Shown: positions 18,129-25,886, numbered from the stretch's first letter. The stretch is 34,410 nt of DNA from Chitinophaga pinensis (GCA_945872815.1 CAMCAY010000021.1:1-34410), one strand, 5' to 3'. Made by a program: numbers and translations. Notes: generated by a model not told the origin, from the sequence alone.

Positions 18129-19262
18129 TTAGTTTTTATTTACAAACTCTAGCACCTTTTCGCAAATATATTTTTGTTGTTCTTGATCCATCTCAGTATG
18201 AATTGGCAATGAAATAACTCGCTCTGTCAACCAATCAGTCAATGGGAGATCAAACAAATTTCCTCCAAAAGCATCAAACATTTTCTGCTTGTGTGCAGGA
18301 ACAGGATAATAAATCATGGAGGGTATTCCATTTTCAGCTAAAAAAGAATTCAACCCATCCCTGTCAACATTTTCAAGAATCAGTGTGTACTGATGAAAAA
18401 CATGGTGGTTATTTTCAGCTCTAAATGGAACTGTTATATTACGGTGACCCATAAACGCAGCATCATAGAAATCGGCCGCTTTTCTTCTTGCGTTATTGTA
18501 CTCATCCAGATGTTTTAATTTAATGCCCAATATTACTGCTTGCATGGCATCTAATCTTGAATTACATCCCACAACATCATGATAGTATCTTCTACTTTGA
18601 CCATGGGATGCAATCATTTTCAATTGTTCAGCCAATGAATCATCCTCTGTAAACATTGCCCCCCCATCTCCAAAAGCACCCAAATTTTTTGATGGATAAA
18701 ATGAAGTGCACCCTATATGACCAATACTTCCTGTCTTCTTTACTGTACCATCGGAAAAATGATACTCATTCCCAATTGCCTGAGCATTATCCTCAATCAC
18801 AAAAAGATTGTGCTTTTGGGCAATCTGCATAATGGGTTCCATGTCTGCAGCATGACCATAAAGATGTACCGGAATAATCGCTTTTGTTTTTGGAGTTATT
18901 GCTTTTTCAATAGCTGCAGGATCTATACAAAAACTTTTTTTGTCAACTTCTACAAAAATAGGTTTGACTCCAAGCAAAGCAGCAACTTCAACTGTAGCTA
19001 TGTAAGTAAATGAAGGAGTAATGACTTCATCACCGGCCTTTATTCCCAATGCCATCATGGCAATTTGTAGAGCATCTGTACCATTTGCACATGTAATCAC
19101 ATGTTTACTCCCATTATAAGAAGCAAGATCGGTTGCAAATTCATTCACAGCCTTTCCCCCAATAAATTGGGAACTTTCCATCACTTTTATAACAGCATCA
19201 TCAATCTCTTTTTTTATTTTAAGATATTGATTACCTGTATCAACCATTTGTAAAGGCCTCAT
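18129..19262 (-). CDS. DegT/DnrJ/EryC1/StrS sugar aminotransferase (WbpE-like)
   Basis: PLP-dependent aminotransferase that puts an amino group on a nucleotide-linked keto sugar; 377 residues. The PLP Schiff-base lysine is Lys192 in SFYPSKNLGAFGDGG, and the pyridine-N Asp is Asp158 in IEDNAQ. SCANGTDALQ-like and RRYYHDVVGCNSRLDAMQA segments closely resemble WbpE, which makes the 3-amino sugar of UDP-ManNAc(3NAc)A-type donors. The 3-dehydrogenase and N-acetyltransferase partners of WbpE are not in the window, so the substrate is open. A 97-bp gap with a promoter separates it from ugd, so it may be a separate transcript. Confidence 0.88.
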   Translation of the reverse strand: MRPLQMVDTGNQYLKIKKEIDDAVIKVMESSQFIGGKAVNEFATDLASYNGSKHVITCANGTDALQIAMMALGIKAGDEVITPSFTYIATVEVAALLGVKPIFVEVDKKSFCIDPAAIEKAITPKTKAIIPVHLYGHAADMEPIMQIAQKHNLFVIEDNAQAIGNEYHFSDGTVKKTGSIGHIGCTSFYPSKNLGAFGDGGAMFTEDDSLAEQLKMIASHGQSRRYYHDVVGCNSRLDAMQAVILGIKLKHLDEYNNARRKAADFYDAAFMGHRNITVPFRAENNHHVFHQYTLILENVDRDGLNSFLAENGIPSMIYYPVPAHKQKMFDAFGGNLFDLPLTDWLTERVISLPIHTEMDQEQQKYICEKVLEFVNKN

Positions 19263-19283
19263 AAATCTAGCATTTTAGCTTCG

Positions 19284-19291
19284 CAAATATA
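19284..19291 (-). promoter_or_regulatory. Promoter -7 element of the aminotransferase gene
   Basis: Minus-strand TATATTTG is a full TAnnTTTG match 21 bp before the ATG at 19262. The nearest upstream TTTG is 26 bp away, too far for the usual -33 spacing. Confidence 0.5.
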
Positions 19292-19341
19292 TGATTTTGA
19301 AGGCGATTTTTTAGTGTCAAAGCTGACAGTTTTGTCATCAA

Positions 19342-20604
19342 TTGGATGTATTTTTGACTATAATTCAATCATATAACTTGTTTCTGTATAATTTATCCAT
19401 ATTTCTGCTGGAAAAACTAATCTATATTTCATCTTTTTTTAATAAAAAAGCTGCTTTATGGATAGACGGCAGAAAGAATTTCCCCGATTGTACTTTTAAG
19501 AAAAAAACTATTTGGATGCACTGTGCAAGTTTGGGTGAATTTGAACAAGGCAGGCCTGTAATTGAAAGATTGAAAAAAGAATGGCCGAACTATCCCGTTG
19601 TAATCAGCTTTTTTTCTCCCAGTGGTTTTGAAGTAAGAAAAAATTATTCCATTGCAGATAAAGTTATCTATCTGCCATCTGATACTCCCACAAATGCAAA
19701 AAAACTCATTGACCAAATCAATCCTGCACTCGTAATTTGGGTTAAATACGAATATTGGATGAATTGTCTCCTCGAAGTGAAAAAACGAAAAATTCCCATT
19801 TTACTCATTGCCGGAATTTTCAGAAATAAGCAACCTTTTTTTAAATGGTATGGAGGACTATGGAAAAAAACACTTTCAGCTTTTGAACATTTCTTTGTTC
19901 AAAATAAAGAATCCGTTTTACTCCTTGAAAAAATTGGCGTAAAAAATGTTTCTGTATCGGGAGATACAAGGTTTGACAGAGTAATAGAGATTGCCGAACA
20001 AGAAAAAAAGTTGGATTTAATTGAAAAATTCAAACAAACTAATAAACTTATAATTGCAGGCAGTACCTGGGAGAATGACGAAAAAATTTGGCAGAAGTTT
20101 TCAATTAATAATCCCGAAATAAAACTCATTTTAGTACCACATGAAATCCATCAAAGTAATCTAAACAGGCTCAGGAAATTATTCAAGAATGCTATTTTTT
20201 ATTCTGATTTGTTAAAACAATCATCACTCAATGATGCAAATGTTTTAGTTGTTGATTCAATAGGCTTGCTTTCAACATTATACCGATATGCTGATATTAC
20301 TTATGTTGGAGGAGGTTTTAATAAAGGTATTCACAATACACTTGAAGCAGCTGTTTATGGAAAACCTGTCATCTTTGGACCACATTTTAAAAAATTTGCA
20401 GAAGCAACCGAACTCATTGAAAATAAAGGAGCATTCAGTATTCAAAATTTTGAGGAGCTGAATAGAATTACAAGAAAACTTTTGGATAATGAGGATACAC
20501 TTAAACTATCTGGAGAGAATTCCCAAAAATATGTGTATGCGAAAAAGGGTGCGACTTTAACAATACTTAACTATGTAAAATTGAATCGCCTTTTGACCAA
20601 CTGA
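19342..20604 (+). CDS. kdtA: 3-deoxy-D-manno-octulosonic acid (Kdo) transferase
   Basis: Inner-membrane GT30 enzyme that transfers Kdo from CMP-Kdo to lipid A precursor, so the organism makes LPS or lipooligosaccharide. Up to 420 residues: an N-terminal hydrophobic anchor (about 10-33), WIDGRKNF, catalytic Glu66 in CASLGEFEQGRP, then the C-terminal CMP-binding domain with VSGDTRFDRV, AGSTWENDE, VPHEIH and YVGGGFNKGIHNTLEAA. There is no in-frame ATG near the 5' end. The candidate starts are TTG at 19342, 19354 or 19378, the last giving the most family-like N-terminus. The 3' end overlaps the convergent gene at 20571 by 34 bp. Confidence 0.93.
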   Translation: MDVFLTIIQSYNLFLYNLSIFLLEKLIYISSFFNKKAALWIDGRKNFPDCTFKKKTIWMHCASLGEFEQGRPVIERLKKEWPNYPVVISFFSPSGFEVRKNYSIADKVIYLPSDTPTNAKKLIDQINPALVIWVKYEYWMNCLLEVKKRKIPILLIAGIFRNKQPFFKWYGGLWKKTLSAFEHFFVQNKESVLLLEKIGVKNVSVSGDTRFDRVIEIAEQEKKLDLIEKFKQTNKLIIAGSTWENDEKIWQKFSINNPEIKLILVPHEIHQSNLNRLRKLFKNAIFYSDLLKQSSLNDANVLVVDSIGLLSTLYRYADITYVGGGFNKGIHNTLEAAVYGKPVIFGPHFKKFAEATELIENKGAFSIQNFEELNRITRKLLDNEDTLKLSGENSQKYVYAKKGATLTILNYVKLNRLLTN

Positions 20605-21305
20605 TTGAATTGTTTAACAGTATCGCTGTTCTCATTCCATGCAAGTTTCAATTTCAATTCTCTTCTAATCCAGTATTCTGCTTCAGGATAAATTGTAAAT
20701 GAGTTGATGGTTTTAATACTCCTTTCAAACATTACCTCATCCCCAAGAAACAATTCATTGATAAATAAAAAACGATCATTGATTCCGACGGCTTTTCTCA
20801 GATCCTTAATAGGTCCTTCAGACAGCGTGTCGCTGATTTCAGTGTTGTCATTTTTTAAAACATCGTTCAATGATGGTGTTTGATTCTCAGATTTATTTTC
20901 CACTTTAGATTCATCATCATTTACACGCTGATGAATTAATGTCGGTGTTTCTTCGATTGGATCAAATTGCAGTGGCGGTTTATTTTTTATACTCAAAGAA
21001 ATTTTAGCTTCAGCAGATTTTCTTATTTGTTCCAATTCAGCCTCAATTTCTGATTCATCAACATTCAGTGTAAGGATTATTTTTTCTGAATTTTCAGTCT
21101 TGATAATTTCTGCATCTTTAATATTTTCTTCAACAACAGGAATGTGAATGCCAACAGTTTGATGAAAAACCTTTTCGCCGGATGATGCTTTCAAATGCTG
21201 AAGCTCAGATTGCATCATTTGAACTGTCAACAAAAGTTCATCAATGGATGCATTACGTCCAAGTTGTTCCTGGAGTCTTTCTATGAGTGTGGCCACTCTG
21301 TCCAT
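20571..21305 (-). CDS. Conserved hypothetical protein, acidic linker and conserved C-terminus
   Basis: I do not recognise a named family, though the C-terminal block has the look of a protein conserved across Bacteroidota. The 244 residues have no signal peptide or membrane segment. An N-terminal amphipathic helix (about 1-42, ERLQEQL and LLTVQMMQSELQHL, coiled-coil-like) is followed by an acidic, Ser/Asn/Glu-rich, probably disordered centre (70-165), and then a compact helical domain (about 165-244) with IKDLRKAVGINDRFLFINEL and ERSIKTINSF. It starts at ATG 21305, divergent from tdk, and its 3' end overlaps kdtA. Probably cytoplasmic; function unknown. Confidence 0.75.
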   Translation of the reverse strand: MDRVATLIERLQEQLGRNASIDELLLTVQMMQSELQHLKASSGEKVFHQTVGIHIPVVEENIKDAEIIKTENSEKIILTLNVDESEIEAELEQIRKSAEAKISLSIKNKPPLQFDPIEETPTLIHQRVNDDESKVENKSENQTPSLNDVLKNDNTEISDTLSEGPIKDLRKAVGINDRFLFINELFLGDEVMFERSIKTINSFTIYPEAEYWIRRELKLKLAWNENSDTVKQFNQLVKRRFNFT

Positions 21306-21341
21306 TCAAATTAATTTTTATTAATTATTATTGACTTTGAT

Positions 21342-21372
21342 TTTGTCTATTGCAATTAAACCATAATCTTTG
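21342..21372 (+). promoter_or_regulatory. Promoter of tdk (-33 and -7)
   Basis: TTTG (21342-21345), a 19-bp spacer, then AATCTTTG (21365-21372) fits the Bacteroidota consensus TTTG-N19-21-TAnnTTTG with one mismatch. The predicted leader before ATG 21421 is about 40 nt. Confidence 0.6.
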
Positions 21373-21378
21373 CAATAG
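21347..21378. repeat. 9-bp inverted repeat over the tdk promoter (candidate operator)
   Basis: CTATTGCAA (21347-21355) and its exact reverse complement TTGCAATAG (21370-21378) are separated by 14 bp. The TTGCAA cores are 20 bp apart, about two helical turns. One arm lies in the spacer and the other covers the end of the -7 element, where a repressor would sit. The right arm is also part of a smaller hairpin, CTTTGC-AATA-GCAAAG (21369-21384). Confidence 0.5.
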
Positions 21379-21420
21379 CAAAGAATAAAGTTACAAATTC
21401 AAACTTAAAAAATACAATTA

Positions 21421-21990
21421 ATGTTTATTGAACCCCATATTAAAGGTGAAAAAAAGGGCTGGATTGAAGTGGTTTGCGGCAGTATGTTCAGCGGTAAAAC
21501 AGAAGAACTGATAAGGAGGTTGAAAAGAGTGAAAATTGCGAATCTGAAAGTAGAGATTTTCAAACCAGCAATAGACACTCGGTTCGACAAAAATAATATA
21601 GTTAGTCATGATACAAATGCTATTCATTCTACTCCTGTTAAAAGTTCTGAAGAAATACTGAAACTGGCTACAGATGTTGATGTAGTTGGTATAGATGAAG
21701 CTCAATTTTTTGACAAGGGCATCACTGAAGTTTGTGAAAAATTAGCAATGAATGGGGTAAGGGTAATTGTAGCAGGATTAGACATGGACTATAAAGGCAA
21801 CCCTTTTGGCGAAATGCCGAATTTACTTTCTAAAGCAGATTACATTACTAAACTTCATGCGATTTGTATGAAATGTGGCGACATCGCTAACATTAGTTAC
21901 AGAAAAATAGCAGACGCCAATCAAGTACTCCTGGGCGAAAAAGATATTTACGAGCCAAGATGCAGACAATGTGCACAGTCTAATGACTAA
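21421..21990 (+). CDS. tdk: Thymidine kinase (type II)
   Basis: Phosphorylates thymidine to dTMP in the salvage pathway, using ATP; 189 residues, cytoplasmic. The P-loop is [15 protein letters not shown] (19-33), the Walker B-like segment [10 protein letters not shown] contains the catalytic Glu, the Tyr-containing lasso SYRKI follows, and four Cys (AICMKCGD and CRQC) form the structural zinc site. ATG 21421 is the first codon. RimM follows 31 bp downstream. A promoter with an overlapping dyad precedes it, suggesting regulated expression. Confidence 0.97.
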   Translation: MFIEPHIKGEKKGWIEVVCGSMFSGKTEELIRRLKRVKIANLKVEIFKPAIDTRFDKNNIVSHDTNAIHSTPVKSSEEILKLATDVDVVGIDEAQFFDKGITEVCEKLAMNGVRVIVAGLDMDYKGNPFGEMPNLLSKADYITKLHAICMKCGDIANISYRKIADANQVLLGEKDIYEPRCRQCAQSND

Positions 21991-22021
21991 CTTTCAATAA
22001 CCAACCCTTAGAAACCCATTC

Positions 22022-22537
22022 ATGTCTCAATACTTTAAAATAGGGAAATTAGCTGCCAGTTTTGGGCTCGGCGGGGAATTGGTATTACAACACAGTCTTG
22101 GAAAAAAAACAAGTTTGAAAGGACTAGAATTTATTTACATTGAAGAATTACCGGGCAGTTTTATCCCTTATTTCATTGAAAAAACAACTATAAAAAGCGA
22201 TCGTGAGGTTTTCATCAAATTGGAGGGAATAAACACTAAAGAGTCTGCAAGAAAATTAACTCCCAAAAATATATGGCTAGAAGAAAAAGATTTTAAAAAA
22301 TTTGCATTACAAAGCGCACCCATTTCTTTACTGGGATGTAAAATGATGAATGGAGAGGATGATTTGGGAGAAATTATTGAAGTGCTTGAACAGCCCCACC
22401 AAATTTTATGTACTATTATATACAAAGAAAAAGAAGCGCTCATTCCCCTTCATCAGGAGAGCCTATTAAAAATTGACAAGAAAAATAAAATTGTTTATGT
22501 CGATTTACCTGAAGGCCTGCTTGAGATATTTGAATAA
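22022..22537 (+). CDS. rimM: Ribosome maturation factor RimM
   Basis: Assists late 30S assembly by binding ribosomal protein S19 near the 16S 3' domain. The 171 residues are normal length. The N-terminal RimM domain (about 5-85) begins FKIGKLAASFGLGGELVL, and the C-terminal PRC barrel (about 98-170) contains LGEIIEVLEQPHQ, ALIPLHQESLLKID and VDLPEGLLEIF. Its usual rpsP/trmD neighbours are missing; here it is paired with tdk, presumably in one transcript. Confidence 0.93.
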   Translation: MSQYFKIGKLAASFGLGGELVLQHSLGKKTSLKGLEFIYIEELPGSFIPYFIEKTTIKSDREVFIKLEGINTKESARKLTPKNIWLEEKDFKKFALQSAPISLLGCKMMNGEDDLGEIIEVLEQPHQILCTIIYKEKEALIPLHQESLLKIDKKNKIVYVDLPEGLLEIFE

Positions 22538-22555
22538 AGATTTTATTCAAGCTCA

Positions 22556-23248
22556 TCAATCTACTTTCACAAAAAAGTAATTATGATCCTCTTTACTTGA
22601 AACAATCTGTTCGTTGCTATTAGCTAATCTCAAAATAGTGGTACCTAAAGAATCCCAAAATTGTTTTTGCTGAGATGTAGCAGAAATCGAACAACTGCCA
22701 AGGTAATGATTACAAGGGTTTCTGCTGTCAAAAAATGTATTTGAATAATCAGCGTAGGTATAACTTGTATTTGCAACACCTACTTTTATTAAATACAAGC
22801 CTGGGCTGCCCACAATTAATGAAGGTTTCAATCTATTATAAGGCTCTAGCCTGTTATACAAAAAGTTATATCCGGAAGATTGATAAGGATTATTTTGAAA
22901 AAAACCTTCCGAAACTATCGGATTAAATTCAATGTTTGCGTAGTTTAATTGTGGACCTGAAGCAATGTCTACAACTTTATAGGGCTGAATGCTTGCATAC
23001 AAATTATTACATGGTATCACTATATTTTCACCATTATTTGTTTGAAATGTATCACTAATCACTGAAGACATATTTATGGTATCTAGCTCATGAAAAGAAT
23101 GATCATTGTTGTAAACTTCTAATGACAAAGGGATGGAATCGTAAGTATATTGATCACAAAGATCAGGACCTCTGTCTCCGCAATCAAAACCCGGACTGAC
23201 AATGATATAAAATAACAAAACTGAAAAAATAACCAAATTGTTTTTCAT
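22556..23248 (-). CDS. Hypothetical secreted protein
   Basis: No family recognised. The 230-residue protein has an N-terminal hydrophobic segment (about 5-19) that looks like a signal peptide or anchor. Five cysteines lie downstream of it (23, 31, 80, 179, 186), with a cluster just after the segment (FDCGDRGPDLCDQY) that is not a lipobox. The rest is rich in Asn, Ser and Tyr with no later membrane segment, typical of an exported beta-rich protein. A degenerate hexapeptide tandem, YNRLEP-YNRLKP, is at 131-142. It is probably lineage-specific. It lies 71 bp downstream of the pseudouridine synthase on the same strand and converges on rimM. Confidence 0.65.
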   Translation of the reverse strand: MKNNLVIFSVLLFYIIVSPGFDCGDRGPDLCDQYTYDSIPLSLEVYNNDHSFHELDTINMSSVISDTFQTNNGENIVIPCNNLYASIQPYKVVDIASGPQLNYANIEFNPIVSEGFFQNNPYQSSGYNFLYNRLEPYNRLKPSLIVGSPGLYLIKVGVANTSYTYADYSNTFFDSRNPCNHYLGSCSISATSQQKQFWDSLGTTILRLANSNEQIVSSKEDHNYFFVKVD

Positions 23249-23319
23249 AAAATTTATTAAGAAACAATATTAATAGGAATTAATAAAATTATTGTCATCT
23301 TCGAGTCATTTTTACTCAA

Positions 23320-24045
23320 TTAACCATCAACAGCTTTTTTTAATTGCTGCATCAGCGCTCTGAATTCTTTGGGCATTTCCGCAATTAATTCGTGGATTTT
23401 TCCATCATCATCCTTAAAAACCAACTTATACGAATGTAGAGCAAGCCTGTTGATCATAGGACGTTCCTCTTCATCATGTTTGCTTAATTTGAACTTCTTT
23501 TTGATGGAAGATAATAATACAGGTTTGCCATCTCCATAAAGAATATCACATGCCAAGGGATGTCCAATACTTTTTGCATGAACCCTGATCTGATGGGTTC
23601 TTCCGGTATGCAATTGAAAACTTACCAGAGAAAAATTATTATGGGACTCAAGCACTTGATATTCCGTTGAAGATTCTTTTCCATTTCTATGAATGGTCAT
23701 CATTCCTTTATTTACAGGATGTTCGGCAATTGGCGCATCAATTAATCCTGATTTTTCAGAAGGATTACCTAATACAATTCCAAGATAATATTTTTCAATT
23801 TTTCTTTCTTCAAATAATCTTGAAAAATACTTATGTGCTTGTTCATTTTTAGCAAAAAGAACTATTCCACTGGTATCTCTATCCAATCGATGCACAGTAA
23901 ATATGGACCCATATTTGTCCAATAAAAATTCTTTCAAAGACTTTTCAGACTGCTCCCTGTCAGGAATAGTAAGCATTCCAGCAGGTTTATTCACAGCAAC
24001 AAAAGCATCATTTTCAAAAATGATTGATAATTTTCTATTAGTCAC
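23320..24045 (-). CDS. RluA-family pseudouridine synthase
   Basis: Converts specific uridines in rRNA or tRNA to pseudouridine. The 241 residues comprise the catalytic domain only, with no S4 domain. The nucleophile is Asp55 in VHRLDRDTSGIVLFAKN; VNKPAG (18-23), FQLHTGRTHQIRVH and HPLACDILYG are the other family motifs. The start is GTG 24045 (MTNRKL), with no in-frame ATG upstream before the neighbour's stop. It lies 7 bp after the RsuA/RluB-family gene, so the two are probably cotranscribed. Which RNA position it modifies cannot be read from the sequence. Confidence 0.92.
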   Translation of the reverse strand: MTNRKLSIIFENDAFVAVNKPAGMLTIPDREQSEKSLKEFLLDKYGSIFTVHRLDRDTSGIVLFAKNEQAHKYFSRLFEERKIEKYYLGIVLGNPSEKSGLIDAPIAEHPVNKGMMTIHRNGKESSTEYQVLESHNNFSLVSFQLHTGRTHQIRVHAKSIGHPLACDILYGDGKPVLLSSIKKKFKLSKHDEEERPMINRLALHSYKLVFKDDDGKIHELIAEMPKEFRALMQQLKKAVDG

Positions 24046-24052
24046 AGTAAAA

Positions 24053-25048
24053 CTATTTTGGATTCTTTACCTTAGAAGCATTCATGTATTTTAGCAACCT
24101 GATTTCTTTTTCACTCAGATAACGCCATTTACCTCTTTCAACATTTTTTTTGGTTAACCCGGCATACATTACTCTGTCCAAAGCCCTAACATCGTATCCT
24201 AAATGTTCAAAAATCCTTCTAACAATTCTGTTACGCCCACTGTGAATTTCTATGCCAATAATTGATTTGTCTTTTGAATCTGCATAAGCAAGACTGTCAA
24301 CAAAAACCTGACCATCTTCCAAAGTAAGGCCTTTGAGTATTTTATCGAAATCAGCTTTGATCAATATTTTATCCAACTTGGCTTCATACACTTTTTTAAT
24401 CTCAAAACTTGGGTGTGAAAGTTTTTGGGTTAAATCACCATCATTTGTAAGCAACAACACTCCGGAAGTATTTCTGTCGAGTCGTCCAATTGGATATACT
24501 CTTTCTTCTGTAGCAGCTTTAATAAGTTGCAATACCGTTTTTCTACCCTGTGGATCATCAGTTGTAGTTATGTAATCCTTCGGTTTGTTCAATAAAATAT
24601 ACTGAAGATTTTTTGTGACAAATAATTTTTTGTTATTGAAGAAAACTTCATCTGTTGCCTGTACTTTATAACCCGGTTCCTTAACCATGTTACCGTTGAT
24701 CTTTACTTTTCCATCTGTAATTAATGCAACTGCATCTCTTCTGGAACAGACACCACAATGCGCAAGATATTTATTGAGCGGCATCGCATTTTGGGTTGAA
24801 GATGCCTGAGCTGTTACTTTTGGTTTAATAACCGAAGCATTTGTTTTTGCTTTCTTAACCGAAGTGTTGGGCTGGGGATTTAACTGAGCATTTTTTTTAG
24901 CGATTCTTGCCTGGTATTTTTCTTCTTTGATTTTATCAAAATAAGCAGCTCTTTCTTTTTTAACTTTTTTCTTTTCCTGGCGAAAGGCTTCTTTTACTGC
25001 ACTGTTTTTCTTTTTAACAGTAAATTTCTGAAAGGGAGATTGACTCAT
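24053..25048 (-). CDS. RsuA/RluB-family pseudouridine synthase with basic N-terminal extension
   Basis: rRNA pseudouridine synthase of 331 residues. Residues 1-88 are a Lys/Gln-rich, probably unstructured extension that is absent from E. coli RluB. An S4 RNA-binding domain (about 90-135, LNKYLAHCGVCSRRDAV) and the catalytic domain follow, with nucleophile Asp191 in IGRLDRNTSGVLLLTNDGD and the signature IHSGRNRIVRRIFEHLGYDV. The presumed target is a 23S or 16S rRNA uridine in the RluB/E/F/RsuA group. It stands just upstream of a second pseudouridine synthase of a different family. Confidence 0.92.
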   Translation of the reverse strand: MSQSPFQKFTVKKKNSAVKEAFRQEKKKVKKERAAYFDKIKEEKYQARIAKKNAQLNPQPNTSVKKAKTNASVIKPKVTAQASSTQNAMPLNKYLAHCGVCSRRDAVALITDGKVKINGNMVKEPGYKVQATDEVFFNNKKLFVTKNLQYILLNKPKDYITTTDDPQGRKTVLQLIKAATEERVYPIGRLDRNTSGVLLLTNDGDLTQKLSHPSFEIKKVYEAKLDKILIKADFDKILKGLTLEDGQVFVDSLAYADSKDKSIIGIEIHSGRNRIVRRIFEHLGYDVRALDRVMYAGLTKKNVERGKWRYLSEKEIRLLKYMNASKVKNPK

Positions 25049-25098
25049 GTTTTAATTGATTTATACTATTTTTCAACAGTAATGAAACATGAAGATAC

Positions 25099-25124
25099 AA
25101 AAAAGCGCACCATAACAGTGCGCT
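25099..25124 (-). terminator. Intrinsic terminator of the Spy-like gene
   Basis: Read on the minus strand: AGCGCAC, a 7-nt loop, GTGCGCT, then a run of Ts (plus-strand A run 25099-25104). It lies 22 bp after the stop of the gene at 25146 and upstream of the pseudouridine synthase pair. Confidence 0.85.
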
Positions 25125-25145
25125 ATTCAAACAAATAATATAAAC

Positions 25146-25802
25146 CTATTCTCTTTCTTTGTTGTCTTTTGGACCTCTCTTTTCACTTGATTTTTTCAGG
25201 TTTTGCATTTTATTCAATTGCTCTTCTGTTAATATTTTTTTACCGGCATCTTTTCCCGCTTTCATAATTTCTTTCATTTGAATGCGTTTTTCCTGATCAT
25301 TTAATTTGGAGTCATTTTTAATTTTATCCATATCAGCTCTCCTTTTTTCTTGTAATGCATTCATCTGCTTTACCTGATCATCCGACAAATCCAGTTTTTC
25401 TCTCATTCTTCCAAAACGCTTGATACGCATCTCTTTTTTCCTCAACTCTTTTAATTGTTTTGCGGTTTCAATTCTGTTTTTTTGTTCTTTTGTAAAAATT
25501 GATTGTCTTTTGGCAATCAATTCTTTTCTTAAAGCTGTCTTTCTATCATTGTATTCTTTTATCGTAAGACTTTGCTGCTTATCCAACAAATCAATCTTAT
25601 TTTGATAATCCTGTTGTATAACTTTTAATTGTTTTTTTTGGGCATCTGTTAATTGAAGTTTATCGCCCATTTTCTTTTTGTTATTGTTTCCTTTTCCAAA
25701 TTTCTTCTCTTTTAAATCATGAACCTGCATATTATCCTGTTGAGCAAAAGAGAACGAGACAAGCAAGATCATACTGATAATTGATAAAATTATTTTTTTC
25801 AT
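25146..25802 (-). CDS. Periplasmic Spy/CpxP-like protein, internally duplicated
   Basis: Exported, highly charged, helical protein of 218 residues with a signal peptide (1-20, SFSFAQ). Two LTxxQ-type units are visible: KLQLTDAQKKQ at 48-58 with FTKEQ at 103-107, and KLDLSDDQVKQ at 136-146 with LTEEQ at 191-195. Corresponding residues are exactly 88 apart, so this looks like a tandem duplication. The LTxxQ motif defines the Spy/CpxP periplasmic chaperone and stress-sensor family, but similarity beyond it is weak and the protein is much more lysine-rich. It lies between rlmN (84 bp upstream) and its own terminator. Confidence 0.75.
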   Translation of the reverse strand: MKKIILSIISMILLVSFSFAQQDNMQVHDLKEKKFGKGNNNKKKMGDKLQLTDAQKKQLKVIQQDYQNKIDLLDKQQSLTIKEYNDRKTALRKELIAKRQSIFTKEQKNRIETAKQLKELRKKEMRIKRFGRMREKLDLSDDQVKQMNALQEKRRADMDKIKNDSKLNDQEKRIQMKEIMKAGKDAGKKILTEEQLNKMQNLKKSSEKRGPKDNKERE

Positions 25803-25886
25803 ATTGTAAAATTTTAAAAATGAATACTTAAGACAAATTATTATTGCTAAAGTTTAAATGAATTCAAGATTTTAAAAAAATATTCC

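Noticed and set aside
22530..22550. Palindrome TTGAATAAA-GAT-TTTATTCAA between rimM and the convergent gene as a terminator
   Set aside because: The stem is almost entirely A/T and no T run follows on either strand; it may fold weakly, but I would not call it a terminator.
23303..23317. GAGT-ACTC hairpin after the RluA-family gene as a terminator
   Set aside because: The stem is only 4 bp with no T run directly after it on the minus strand.
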